Shown here: in pieces, positions 25,938 to 34,930 of the stretch
Layout of the letters: each line of letters opens with the position of its first letter
Position numbering within the stretch: position 1 is the stretch's first letter
Origin: Maribacter aquivivus
Lineage (GTDB): Bacteria > Bacteroidota > Bacteroidia > Flavobacteriales > Flavobacteriaceae
Assembly: GCF_900142175.1 (NCBI RefSeq)
Contig: NZ_FQZX01000002.1
Coordinates: 1,035,317-1,099,316, forward strand
DNA length: 64,000 nt
Reading direction: 5' to 3'
Notes under the pieces: generated by a model
What the model was told of the DNA's origin: nothing
Seen by the model: only the letters and a program-made list of their open reading frames with translations
The model's database searches: none
Position numbers and translations under genes: made by a program

Positions 25938-26672
25938 ATGAAAATCATGAGAAAATTAAGTTTATTAGTATGTGCAGGTTTTTTATCTCTTTCTTGTTCA
26001 GCACAATGGGGAAAAACCATAAAAGGAAACGGAAACAATGTAACCGTTGAAAGAAGTACTGGAGATTATGACGGAGTAGCTGTTTCTGGCTGGTTCGATA
26101 TCGATTTAGTTTCTGGCAGTGAAGGGGAAATTATTTTAGAAGGGGAAGAAAACCTTTTAGAATATATTATTACAGAAGTAAAAGATGGAAAACTAGTTAT
26201 TAAAACTGAAAAGGGTGTCAACCTAAAATCAAGCAATTGGAAATCTGGGATTCATATTACCGTACCTGTAGAATCTATAAGTTCTGTGGCTATGTCTGGT
26301 TCTGGAGATATCGTTGGAAAGACAAAAATTAAAGCAGATAAATTCAGTACAGCCATGTCAGGATCTGGTGATATTACCTTAGATATTGATACGAGCTCTA
26401 TTTCTGCTTCAATGTCAGGATCCGGAGATATTTCATTAAGCGGTAGGACTACCGATTTTGAAGCAACTATTTCTGGTAGTGGGGATATTGAAGCATATGG
26501 TCTTGAGGCTGATAATGTTGAGGCAACCGTTTCTGGATCTGCAGACATACAAGTAACTGCAAATAAATCTATAAAAGCACGTGTATCTGGATCAGGTGAT
26601 ATCTCTTACAGAGGAAATCCCGAAAAGGTGAATACTAAAACTTCAGGTTCTGGAGACATATCTAAAGGATAA
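25938..26672 (+). CDS. Head-GIN (DUF2807) beta-helix protein
   Basis: A 244-residue secreted protein. The signal sequence ends SLSCSAQ; it may be cut as an ordinary signal peptide or lipidated at the Cys, though the lipobox is weak. The mature part is a right-handed beta-helix with seven turns bearing SGSGDI (or SGSADI) about every 20-25 residues, ending SGSGDISKG. DUF2807 proteins are known as putative auto-transporter-adhesin-like domains without proven function. Last gene of the ECF operon, 18 nt after the DUF4097-like gene, followed by a terminator. Confidence 0.85.
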   Translation: MKIMRKLSLLVCAGFLSLSCSAQWGKTIKGNGNNVTVERSTGDYDGVAVSGWFDIDLVSGSEGEIILEGEENLLEYIITEVKDGKLVIKTEKGVNLKSSNWKSGIHITVPVESISSVAMSGSGDIVGKTKIKADKFSTAMSGSGDITLDIDTSSISASMSGSGDISLSGRTTDFEATISGSGDIEAYGLEADNVEATVSGSADIQVTANKSIKARVSGSGDISYRGNPEKVNTKTSGSGDISKG

Positions 26673-26706
26673 CAAATAAAATCAAAATAGCGAACAATCA
26701 ATTCAA

Positions 26707-26732
26707 CAAAGCCTCTTTATAGGGGCTTTTTT
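26707..26732. terminator. Terminator shared by the ECF operon and the UMF1 MFS gene
   Basis: AGCCTC and GGGGCT pair (one G-U) around TTTATA, followed by six T on the plus strand. It overlaps the stop codon of the convergent MFS gene. Confidence 0.7.
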
Positions 26733-28057
26733 GATTCATCTACCCTAAATAACAATATAATACCGCCTAAAAAGAATACAAACAAAAACAAAATGGCATA
26801 TCGCATATTACTCACCTGATCAATTATAGCAAAGAGTGCCATACCGATAACAATACCAATTTTTTCAGCGACGTCATAAAAACTAAAATACGACGTGGTG
26901 TCTTCTGTTTCTGGTAAAAATTTCGAGTATGTAGATCTACCTAAAGACTGAACACCTCCCATTACCAATCCTACAAAACCGGCAGCGATGTAAAATTGAA
27001 TTGGTGTTACCATAAAATAAGCGTAAACACATAGTAACATCCAAATTGCATTAACCGCAATTAAGGTTTTAATATTTCCAAATTTATCAGATGCCTTAGA
27101 GGTGGTTATAGCACCAGCTATTGCTACCAATTGAATTACCAAAACACTAATAATCAAACCTGTAGTTTTTTCACTTGCAGAAACCCAAGCAATTTCTTTT
27201 TCTCCAAAATACACCGCAACTAACATTATTGTTTGGACAGCCATACTAAATACAAAAAAGGCATTTAAATAACGCTTTAGTCTTTCATTTTCTTTCAATT
27301 GACCCCAAACTACTTTGAGCTCTTTAAGACCATTAAAAAGAACGTCGCGTGTAATTTTATGACCTTTACCCACCCCTTTTGGTAACACCCAAAATGTATA
27401 TTGACTAAAAAGCAACCACCACACACCAACGGTTATAAACGATATTCTCATCGCTTCTACTTTAGCTGCATTTAGCGTGTCTTCTGTTTCACCAATATCA
27501 AAACCGAACCATTCTGGTTTCATAACCATAGCTAAATTCAACAATAACAAAAGAACACTACCAAAATACCCTAAAGAAAATCCTTTTGCGCTAATACTAT
27601 CTTGTTGCTCTTCAAAAGCAATATCAGGCAAATATGAATTATAAAAAACAAGACTTCCCCAATAGCCTATTAATCCCATAAAATAGAATAGTAGACTTAA
27701 ATGAATTTGTTCTAGATCGAACCAATACAAACCCATACAGCCTATACTACCAGTATAGCAGAAAAATTTCATGAACATTTTCTTATTGCCCACATAATCT
27801 GCAATGCCCGATAATACGGGTGATAAAAATGCTACTACAAGAAAGGTAAAAGCAGTAACTATTGAAATGAGTACGGTCTGTTTCATATCAAAACCGAAAG
27901 CCGAAACCAACTCATCTTTAGAAACAAAAAGTGAAGAATAATAGATAGGAAATATAGAAGAGGCTATAGTCAGTGTATACACTGAATTTGCCCAGTCATA
28001 AAAAGCCCATGCGTTCAATAATTTTTTACTTCCTTTTGCTGCTAGTGTCTTCCCCAT
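26717..28057 (-). CDS. UMF1-family (Atg22-like) MFS transporter
   Basis: Inner-membrane transporter with 12 predicted helices. The N-terminus NAWAFYDWANSVYTLTIASS is the hallmark of the UMF1/Atg22-like branch, and TTSYFSFYDVAEKIG appears later. From the ATG at 28055-28057 it has 446 residues (MGKTLAAKGSKK). The frame could begin at 28096, but that would pass through a terminator hairpin, so the shorter form is chosen. The substrate of bacterial UMF1 members is unknown; the fungal relative exports amino acids from the vacuole. Downstream of the M48 protease, but separated from it by the terminator. Confidence 0.9.
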   Translation of the reverse strand: MGKTLAAKGSKKLLNAWAFYDWANSVYTLTIASSIFPIYYSSLFVSKDELVSAFGFDMKQTVLISIVTAFTFLVVAFLSPVLSGIADYVGNKKMFMKFFCYTGSIGCMGLYWFDLEQIHLSLLFYFMGLIGYWGSLVFYNSYLPDIAFEEQQDSISAKGFSLGYFGSVLLLLLNLAMVMKPEWFGFDIGETEDTLNAAKVEAMRISFITVGVWWLLFSQYTFWVLPKGVGKGHKITRDVLFNGLKELKVVWGQLKENERLKRYLNAFFVFSMAVQTIMLVAVYFGEKEIAWVSASEKTTGLIISVLVIQLVAIAGAITTSKASDKFGNIKTLIAVNAIWMLLCVYAYFMVTPIQFYIAAGFVGLVMGGVQSLGRSTYSKFLPETEDTTSYFSFYDVAEKIGIVIGMALFAIIDQVSNMRYAILFLFVFFLGGIILLFRVDESKKPL

Positions 28058-28068
28058 ATATAAAAATA

Positions 28069-28094
28069 AAAGCCGTTCATTTCTGAACGGCTTC
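28069..28094 (-). terminator. Terminator of the M48 protease gene
   Basis: Arms AGCCGTTCA and TGAACGGCT form nine perfect pairs, followed on the minus strand by TTTTATTTTTATAT. It stands between the M48 stop and the MFS start and argues for the shorter MFS start. Confidence 0.82.
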
Positions 28095-28117
28095 AATATA
28101 CAATAATCCTTAACGTT

Positions 28118-28927
28118 TTATTGGAATTTAGTTACTCCAAATTTTGCAGCTTCTGCCTCGGCATCTGGTGCCCAAGCCGTTAGGTTATTAATTCTTGTAT
28201 CATTAGAAGGGTGTGTACTCATGAATTCTGGCGGAGCCTCTCCTCCACTGTTTGCCTTCATTCTTTTCCAAAGCTCTGCAGCCTCATAAGGATCGTAACC
28301 GGCAATAGCCATAATCTGCAAACCTATTCTATCTGCTTCAGTTTCGTGACTTCTGCTAAATGGTAACATACCCAAGTACTGCGTACCTACACCGTAAGCC
28401 TGATTGAACAAGCCTAAAGTTTGTTGATTTTTAATTGCAACATTACCCGCAACAGCACCTATTTGTTGTAATGTACCTGCACTCATACGTTGTGCACCGT
28501 GATCAGCAAGAGCATGAGCTACCTCATGACCCATTACCACTGCAACACCAGTTTCTGTCTGAGTAATTGGTAAAATACCTGTATAAAATACAATTTTACC
28601 ACCCGGCATACACCAAGCGTTTACAGTTTCATCTTTTACCAAGTTATATTCCCACTTATAGTCTGCTAAATAACCCGGGTGTCCGTTTGCAGTTAACCAA
28701 CGTTCTGCAGCAGAAGAAATACGCTGACCCACTCTAGTAATCATTTGAGCATCTGCTGTACCAGTAACAACATTATTCTCAGTTAAAAAAGTGTCGTATT
28801 GCGCAAAGGCAGAAGGAAACACCTGACTATTCGGATAAAAATTCAAAGTTTTCTGACCCGTAAACGGATTTACTTTACAAGCTGAAACGCCTATAAATAC
28901 AAATACAATTAATACTAATTTTCTCAT
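28118..28927 (-). CDS. M48-family metalloprotease lipoprotein
   Basis: Periplasmic zinc protease anchored as a lipoprotein: the signal ends FIGVSAC (Cys17). The HExxH motif is in VVMGHEVAHALADHG, and the third ligand region is SHETEADRIGLQIMAIAGYD. Length of 269 residues fits the small LoiP/YggG-like group, which works in outer-membrane quality control. The C-terminal STHPSNDTRI motif is typical. It has its own promoter, inside the end of the GH31 gene, and its own terminator, so it is expressed independently of its neighbours. Confidence 0.92.
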   Translation of the reverse strand: MRKLVLIVFVFIGVSACKVNPFTGQKTLNFYPNSQVFPSAFAQYDTFLTENNVVTGTADAQMITRVGQRISSAAERWLTANGHPGYLADYKWEYNLVKDETVNAWCMPGGKIVFYTGILPITQTETGVAVVMGHEVAHALADHGAQRMSAGTLQQIGAVAGNVAIKNQQTLGLFNQAYGVGTQYLGMLPFSRSHETEADRIGLQIMAIAGYDPYEAAELWKRMKANSGGEAPPEFMSTHPSNDTRINNLTAWAPDAEAEAAKFGVTKFQ

Positions 28928-28958
28928 ATTGTTAATTTTAGTTAATGGTAATAAGCTA

Positions 28959-28987
28959 CAAAGTTATTGTTTTCCTGATAAATGCAA
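28959..28987 (-). promoter_or_regulatory. Promoter of the M48 gene
   Basis: On the minus strand TTG (28987-28985) and TAACTTTG (28966-28959, full TAnnTTTG match) are 17-18 bp apart. The site overlaps the last codons of the GH31 gene. Confidence 0.55.
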
Positions 28988-31366
28988 TAGCGTAAAGTTT
29001 TTGTCTATTCGCAAATCATTGTTTTCGTTAACCGATATACTATCTAATGCTATTTTTTCATTGTCTATCATAACACTATCAACTTCAAAAGGAAGTCCAT
29101 GAAAATTAAGCTTTATCATCTCATACTCGGTCTCAAAAGTTCCATCTTTAAATAACTGAATTGTCAATGAATTTTCTTTACCTGTCAACTTATAATTACT
29201 CAAAGAATACCGCCCTTTCTTATAGTCATACCCATCATCTGAATCCTCATATACCTCAGATGCTTCTATACCTTCTTTATAATATACTTCTAAGACTAAT
29301 TCTTCTATTTTCTTTTCTCCAACATATTGTTGAACAGGATACTTTGGAATTATAGCTCCGGCCTTTACAAAAATTGGAAGCATATCAATTTCAGCCGCTA
29401 CCCATTTCTCTTTACCTCCTGTTACATGTTCGTTGGTCCAAAAATCGTACCACTCTCCACGAGGTATGTACATTCTGCGTCCTTGTGCATTGGGTTCTTG
29501 AATAGGGCAAACCAATATTTTCTCTCCAAAAATAAACTCGTCAGTTCTAAAATGCGTTTGATTATCTTCTTGATCAAAGAACACTAAAGACTGAACCATA
29601 GGTATGTTTTCTTTCGTGTATTTATAGAACATGGTGTACAAATACGGCAACAGTTGATAGCGTAGATTTATAAACTTTCTAACGATATCTGTTATCTCTG
29701 AACCAAATGACCATGGTTCTTGATCACCATGATCTCCACTTGAATGTACTCTACAAAACGGATGAAAAATTCCTAATTGTACCCATCTGGCAAATAATTC
29801 GCCATCTGGTTGTTCGGCAAATCCGCCTATATCAGAGCCTACAAAAGAATAGCCGCTTAAACACATACGCTGTACCTGTACGTTGGCTATCCATAAATGC
29901 TCCCAAGTAGCTACATTATCGCCTGTCCAAGTAGAAGAATATCGTTGTGTACCTGCAAATGCGGCTCTTGTTATTACAAATGGTCTTTTTGGATATACAT
30001 ACTTTTTAACACCTTCATAGGTTGCCCTTACCATCTGCATACCATAAACGTTGTGCGCTTTTCTGTGTGTACATGGGTGCCCGTCGTAATTATGACGGGT
30101 ATCTAAAGGTGCCGTTTTTGTTGGCACTTCCATAACTGCCGGTTCGTTCATGTCATTCCAAACGGCATGAACTCCCAATTCTGACATAAATTCTTTATAC
30201 AATTCTGCCCACCATTCTCGAACTGCAGGATTAGTGAAATCTGGAAAATTACATTCCCCAGGCCACACCTTACCATGCATTAACGGGCCATCTCCCCTTT
30301 TACAGAAATAATCGTTTTCTAATGCTTCGTTATAAATCCAGTAATCACGATCCACTTTTATACCTGGATCAATCATCACCACAGTCTTGAAACCATCTTC
30401 TTCCAATTCTGAAATCATTCTCTTTGGATCAGGAAAGTGCTCTTTATTCCAAGTAAAACATCTAAACCCATCCATGTAATCTATATCCAAATAAATGGCA
30501 TCACACGGAATTCGATGTTTTCTAAAATCACTAGCTATTTCTTTTACATTACTTTCTGGGTAATAGCTCCATTTAGATTGGTGAAAGCCTAATGCCCACA
30601 TTGGTGGCAATTCTGGCGTACCGGTAAGACTTGAATATGAACTCACTACTTTTGGCATATCTGGTCCAAAAATGAAGTAATAATTCATTTCGCCACCATC
30701 TGCCCAAAAGCTTGTTATATTTCTTCGCTCTTGCGAAAAATCGAAACCTGTTCTAAAACTGTTGTCAAAATAAATACCGTAAGCTTTGCCTTTATTTAAG
30801 CCAACGTAAAATGGTATCGCCTTGTAAAGCGGATCTTGCTCTTTTGCAAAAGCAAATTGATCGGTTACCCAATTCTCTACTCTTTTACCCTTTAGGTTAC
30901 TATGCATGGCTTTATCGCCCATGCCATAAAAACTCTCTCCCGACTGGGTAATTTTACTCAATTTTACGGTATTACCACCATATTCATAGTTTTCTTCCCA
31001 ATGAAAACCTAATTCATCTTCACTAATGATATTTCCCTCTAAATCTGAAATTTGAGTACGTAACGTCATTTTATCTACTAGAATACTTAAACGTGCAGTA
31101 GCTACCACGTACTCTGTATCATTCTCTACAATTTCTAACTTACTATAACCCATTGTTGCATCTGGGTCAATGGCATATGAAAAATCTGGTTCGAAATTAT
31201 AATTGGTAGCATACCTGAAACGAATTATGCTACCTCTTAATATTGTTATTTGTAAAACAACACCGTTGTCTGTTGTGAAGTATAATTTATCTGAGTCTTG
31301 TGAAAATTCAACGATATGGTTTGGGTATAAATTACCTTTATACTCAAGCTCTGTATTTGTGATCAT
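28964..31366 (-). CDS. GH31 alpha-glucosidase
   Basis: Exo-acting alpha-glucosidase of glycoside hydrolase family 31, 800 residues. The N-terminal beta-sandwich covers about 1-240. In the catalytic barrel, YLDIDYMDG lies near 290, the nucleophile Asp in WNDMNEPAV near 400 and the acid/base region GDNVATWEHLW around 475, followed by C-terminal beta domains. No signal peptide is visible, so it is probably cytoplasmic and acts on maltodextrin or glycogen ends, consistent with glgB 79 nt upstream on the same strand. The exact linkage specificity cannot be read from sequence. Confidence 0.93.
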   Translation of the reverse strand: MITNTELEYKGNLYPNHIVEFSQDSDKLYFTTDNGVVLQITILRGSIIRFRYATNYNFEPDFSYAIDPDATMGYSKLEIVENDTEYVVATARLSILVDKMTLRTQISDLEGNIISEDELGFHWEENYEYGGNTVKLSKITQSGESFYGMGDKAMHSNLKGKRVENWVTDQFAFAKEQDPLYKAIPFYVGLNKGKAYGIYFDNSFRTGFDFSQERRNITSFWADGGEMNYYFIFGPDMPKVVSSYSSLTGTPELPPMWALGFHQSKWSYYPESNVKEIASDFRKHRIPCDAIYLDIDYMDGFRCFTWNKEHFPDPKRMISELEEDGFKTVVMIDPGIKVDRDYWIYNEALENDYFCKRGDGPLMHGKVWPGECNFPDFTNPAVREWWAELYKEFMSELGVHAVWNDMNEPAVMEVPTKTAPLDTRHNYDGHPCTHRKAHNVYGMQMVRATYEGVKKYVYPKRPFVITRAAFAGTQRYSSTWTGDNVATWEHLWIANVQVQRMCLSGYSFVGSDIGGFAEQPDGELFARWVQLGIFHPFCRVHSSGDHGDQEPWSFGSEITDIVRKFINLRYQLLPYLYTMFYKYTKENIPMVQSLVFFDQEDNQTHFRTDEFIFGEKILVCPIQEPNAQGRRMYIPRGEWYDFWTNEHVTGGKEKWVAAEIDMLPIFVKAGAIIPKYPVQQYVGEKKIEELVLEVYYKEGIEASEVYEDSDDGYDYKKGRYSLSNYKLTGKENSLTIQLFKDGTFETEYEMIKLNFHGLPFEVDSVMIDNEKIALDSISVNENNDLRIDKNFTLLHLSGKQ

Positions 31367-31445
31367 GAACTTATAAATTAAAAAATATCAATTATTACTA
31401 TCAAAGAAATTCTTTAAAGCAGACTAAAACAAAAACTACCTCAAA

Positions 31446-33341
31446 TTATTTCAGTATTACTATACCTAAAGGCGGAATAGTAATTTCTATGGACTTTTTA
31501 TGTCCGTGAGCCGGTTTAGTAGACGATTTTATTTTAGTATTTAAATTTCCACCGCCACCATATCTGGCATCATCACTGTTTAAAACCTCTGTTAATTTTC
31601 CTTTTTTAGGATTACCTATTCTATAATTTTCTCTAGGTACAGGCGTAAAATTACACGCTATTATTAAATCGTTTTTTTCATCATGACCTTTACGTACGTA
31701 GGTCAATACAGAATTTTCGTGATCACCATAATCTATCCATTGAAAACCTTCTGGACTAAATTGCTTCTCATATAATGCTGGTGCGCTTTTGTATAGATGA
31801 TTTAAATCTTTTACAAAATCTTGAATTCCTTTATGACCACCGTACTGCAATAAATGCCAGTCTAAACTTTGCTCAAAATTCCACTCTGCCGTTTGTCCAA
31901 ATTCGCCACCCATAAACATTAATTTGGTACCTGGGTGGGTAAACATGTACCCGAACAACAACCTTAAATTTGCAAATCGCTGCCATTCATCACCTGGCAT
32001 TCTATATACTAATGACTGCTTACCGTAAACTACCTCATCATGCGAAAAAGGCAGCATAAAATTTTCAGTAAAAGCATAGGTCATACTAAAAGTTAAATCG
32101 TTCTGGTGGTGTTTTCTGTAGATAGGTTCTTTTTGAAAAAACTGTAATGTATCATGCATCCAGCCCATCATCCATTTCATACCAAAACCTAAACCACCAT
32201 GTTCAACTGGTTTTGAAACCCCTGAAAATGCCGTAGATTCTTCAGCAATAGTCTGTACACCATCAAAACTAGAATATACCGCTTCATTTAATTCTCGAAT
32301 AAAAGATATGGCTTCTAAATTCTCATTATTACCATATATATTTGGCTCCCACTCACCATCTTCTCTAGAATAATCTAAATATAACATAGATGCAACGGCA
32401 TCTACACGAAGACCATCTACATGAAATTGATCTAACCAGAATATGGCATTACTTATAAGAAATGCTCTAACCTCATTTCTACCATAATTAAATATCAAAC
32501 TCTTCCAATCTGTATGGTAGCCTTTTCTTCTATCTGGATGTTCATATAAATTAGAACCATCAAAGAAACCAAGACCATGTGCATCTTCTGGAAAATGAGA
32601 AGGTACCCAATCTAAAATTACTCCTATGTCGTTTTGATGAAAAGCGTCTACTAAAAATTTAAATTCTTCTGGTGAACCAAATCTTGATGTTGGTGCAAAA
32701 TAACCGGTTAATTGATACCCCCAAGAAGGATCATAAGGGTACTCCATTATCGGCATAAACTCCACATGGGTATACCCCATTTCTTTAACATAGTTTACAA
32801 GATCTATCGCAAACTCTTTATACGTTAAAAACTTATTTTCAGCATTTTTCTTCCATGAACCTAAATGCACTTCATAAACGGAGTATGGTTTATCTAATCC
32901 GTTTTTATCTTTTCTATACCCCATCCAAGCTTCATCTTTCCAATCATGCTCGGCCGTCCATACAATAGACGCTGTATTTGGTGGGTGCTCACAGTACCTT
33001 GCAAAAGGATCCGCTTTTTCTGTCCAGATGTCATTATTATTGGACTGTATCTTATATTTATAAACTTCGCCTTTACCTATATTAGGTATAAAGCCTTCCC
33101 AAATTCCGCTAGAATCCCAACGAACATTCAACTTATGGTCATCTGAATCCCAAGAATTAAAATTACCAACTACAGATACAGATTTTGCAGACGGAGCCCA
33201 TACAGCAAAGTAAGTTCCGGCTACACCATCTACTTCTACCAAATGAGAACCCAACTTTTCATATAGTCGATAATGCTTACCTCCTTTAAAAAGGTCTATG
33301 TCAAAATCAGTAAAAAGTGAGTGAACTTGTACGTTAGGCAT
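31446..33341 (-). CDS. glgB: 1,4-alpha-glucan branching enzyme
   Basis: Transfers alpha-1,4 glucan segments to alpha-1,6 branch points in glycogen. The 631-residue protein has a CBM48 module (about 15-115; GTYFAVWAPSAKSVSVVGNF), then a GH13 barrel with VYEVHLGSWKK, ILDWVPSHFP, the nucleophile in DGLRVDAVASML (about 313), the acid/base in IAEESTAFSGVS (about 365) and LPFSHDEVVYGK, and a C-terminal all-beta domain. Motifs are complete. No other glycogen genes are in the window. Probably forms a glucan transcription unit with the GH31 gene. Confidence 0.95.
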   Translation of the reverse strand: MPNVQVHSLFTDFDIDLFKGGKHYRLYEKLGSHLVEVDGVAGTYFAVWAPSAKSVSVVGNFNSWDSDDHKLNVRWDSSGIWEGFIPNIGKGEVYKYKIQSNNNDIWTEKADPFARYCEHPPNTASIVWTAEHDWKDEAWMGYRKDKNGLDKPYSVYEVHLGSWKKNAENKFLTYKEFAIDLVNYVKEMGYTHVEFMPIMEYPYDPSWGYQLTGYFAPTSRFGSPEEFKFLVDAFHQNDIGVILDWVPSHFPEDAHGLGFFDGSNLYEHPDRRKGYHTDWKSLIFNYGRNEVRAFLISNAIFWLDQFHVDGLRVDAVASMLYLDYSREDGEWEPNIYGNNENLEAISFIRELNEAVYSSFDGVQTIAEESTAFSGVSKPVEHGGLGFGMKWMMGWMHDTLQFFQKEPIYRKHHQNDLTFSMTYAFTENFMLPFSHDEVVYGKQSLVYRMPGDEWQRFANLRLLFGYMFTHPGTKLMFMGGEFGQTAEWNFEQSLDWHLLQYGGHKGIQDFVKDLNHLYKSAPALYEKQFSPEGFQWIDYGDHENSVLTYVRKGHDEKNDLIIACNFTPVPRENYRIGNPKKGKLTEVLNSDDARYGGGGNLNTKIKSSTKPAHGHKKSIEITIPPLGIVILK

Positions 33342-33514
33342 ATAGAGTGTTTATTTTTGTAAAGCTAATCATCTTTTAAAGACGGTCGACTTCAATTCAT
33401 TTTTGTTGAAAATATAGCAGTTAATATCCGATTTAAATATCTAAAAACCAAAAATGGAACGCTTTTTGAAACAACTATTCAAAATAAAAACTCAAACCGA
33501 AAAAATATAACATT

Positions 33515-34078
33515 ATGAGAAAACTGAATTTATTTATTGGAGCACTTGCAACACTATTTTTTATTTCATGTGAAGGACCACAAGGACCTGCTGGATTTGA
33601 TGGATTTGATGGTGTGGATGGATTAGATGGTGCGGACGGAGTAAACATCTTAGGTCAGGTGATGGATATTGAGGGTACGTTTACTTTAGATAATGACTAT
33701 TCCATATTTTACGAGTTTCCACAAACTATAGAAGTTTTTGAAACTGATGTAGTTTTAGTTTACATGCTTTGGGATGTAACTGAAGATAGTAACGGTGAAT
33801 CTGTTGATATTTGGAGGTTGATGCCACAAACAAGAATTTTAGATCAAGGGTTGCTACAATACAACTTTGACTATACCTTTTTAGATGTTAATATATTCTT
33901 AGAGTCAGATTTTGACCTATCAACCCTACCGGCAGGTGATACTGACAACCAGGTTTTTAGAATTGCAGTTTTACCAGCAGAATCTTCTACAGGTAAATTA
34001 GACACCTCTAACATTAATTCTGTAATGGTACATTTAGGCATAACAGAAGATAGTATACAGAAAATAACAATAGAATAA
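33515..34078 (+). CDS. Small lipoprotein with a collagen-like stalk
   Basis: A 187-residue lipoprotein. The signal ends LATLFFISC (Cys19). Immediately after it come eight Gly-X-Y triplets (GPQGPAGFDGFDGVDGLDG and onward to GVN), then a globular part of about 140 residues with alternating strands and no motif I recognise. The triplets put a short trimeric collagen-like stalk right at the membrane anchor. Such Gly-X-Y lipoproteins recur in flavobacteria with unknown roles. Monocistronic, with its own terminator. Confidence 0.8.
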   Translation: MRKLNLFIGALATLFFISCEGPQGPAGFDGFDGVDGLDGADGVNILGQVMDIEGTFTLDNDYSIFYEFPQTIEVFETDVVLVYMLWDVTEDSNGESVDIWRLMPQTRILDQGLLQYNFDYTFLDVNIFLESDFDLSTLPAGDTDNQVFRIAVLPAESSTGKLDTSNINSVMVHLGITEDSIQKITIE

Positions 34079-34109
34079 TACCCATATATAGTTAACCTAT
34101 TTAAGTGAG

Positions 34110-34139
34110 AGCCCTTGATTAATCAGGGGCTTTTTTTTT
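34110..34139 (+). terminator. Terminator of the collagen-like lipoprotein gene
   Basis: AGCCCTTGAT and ATCAGGGGCT form ten pairs (one G-U) with a 2-nt loop, followed by eight T. Confidence 0.85.
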
Positions 34140-34236
34140 ATATTATTTTCAAAACCTTAACACTAAAAGTTCCGTAAATACAATACATTGAAAGGAATAC
34201 ATATTTTATTCGACAGAGCTAAAAAAAATTAAAAAG

Positions 34237-34734
34237 ATGAAAATAAATATTGTAATTGCACTACTCGTACTTTTTGTAAGCTGTAAAGGTACTTCTCAAG
34301 AAAAAGAGATGGCTACCACAACAAAAACGAGTGTTAAGAAAGAATTTGCCGTTCAGAAATCGAATAGCGAATGGAAAAAAGAGTTGACCGATTCTCAATA
34401 TTACGTACTTCGTGAAGCCGCTACTGAAAATCCTTTTACTAGTGAGCTTTTAAAGAATAAAGAAAAAGGTACTTACGTATGTGCTGCATGTGCCACTCCC
34501 CTATTTAAAAGTTATACAAAATTTGATTCTGGTACCGGCTGGCCAAGTTTCTATGAAGAAATTGAAGGCAACGTTGCTTATGATGTAGATTATAAAATTG
34601 GTTACAAAAGAACCGAAGAGCATTGTGCTACGTGTGGCGGACATTTAGGTCACGTTTTTGAGGACGGACCAGATCCAACAGGTTTGCGTCATTGTGTTAA
34701 TGGTGTAGCTTTAAATTTTGTACCTGCGGAATAA
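34237..34734 (+). CDS. msrB: Peptide-methionine (R)-S-oxide reductase, lipoprotein form
   Basis: Reduces the R-epimer of methionine sulfoxide in proteins. The 165-residue protein has a lipoprotein signal (ALLVLFVSC, Cys16) and a linker, then the MsrB domain from about 42: zinc cysteines in YVCAACATPLF and CATCGGHLGHVF, FDSGTGWPSF, and the catalytic Cys in RHCVNGVAL (C153). The lipid anchor places it in the periplasm or on the outer membrane, where it would repair oxidised envelope proteins. The electron donor is not apparent from neighbours. The assignment is secure. Confidence 0.94.
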   Translation: MKINIVIALLVLFVSCKGTSQEKEMATTTKTSVKKEFAVQKSNSEWKKELTDSQYYVLREAATENPFTSELLKNKEKGTYVCAACATPLFKSYTKFDSGTGWPSFYEEIEGNVAYDVDYKIGYKRTEEHCATCGGHLGHVFEDGPDPTGLRHCVNGVALNFVPAE

Positions 34735-34758
34735 TTTTGGTTTAAAAATGATATAAAA

Positions 34759-34779
34759 AAGAGGTCTATTTAGACCTCT
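34759..34779 (+). terminator. Hairpin after msrB
   Basis: AGAGGTCTA and TAGACCTCT form nine pairs with a TT loop 25 bp after the stop, followed by an interrupted T run. A second, 12-bp hairpin (arms 34777-34788 and 34805-34816) overlaps its right arm. Confidence 0.6.
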
Positions 34780-34891
34780 AGTTTGTTTCTATAACATTCA
34801 TAGTAAACAAACTAGATTCTTTTCTAAATATCACAATTTCATATTAAAGGTCATATTTTAAAAACCTATGAGCAATCTCAATTAGGTTTTG

Positions 34892-34899
34892 TATTTTTG
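34892..34899 (+). promoter_or_regulatory. -7 element of lpdA
   Basis: TATTTTTG is a full TAnnTTTG match 31 bp before the ATG. A convincing -33 box is not visible. Confidence 0.45.
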
Positions 34900-34930
34900 A
34901 TCTTCAATTAAAACTACAAAAAATCAGAAT

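Noticed and set aside
28058..28096. Longer N-terminus for the UMF1 MFS protein
   Set aside because: It would be translated through the terminator hairpin of the upstream gene and adds residues not typical of the family.
33342..33514. Glycogen-type promoter for glgB
   Set aside because: No TAnnTTTG element was found on the minus strand in the upstream region, so no promoter is called.
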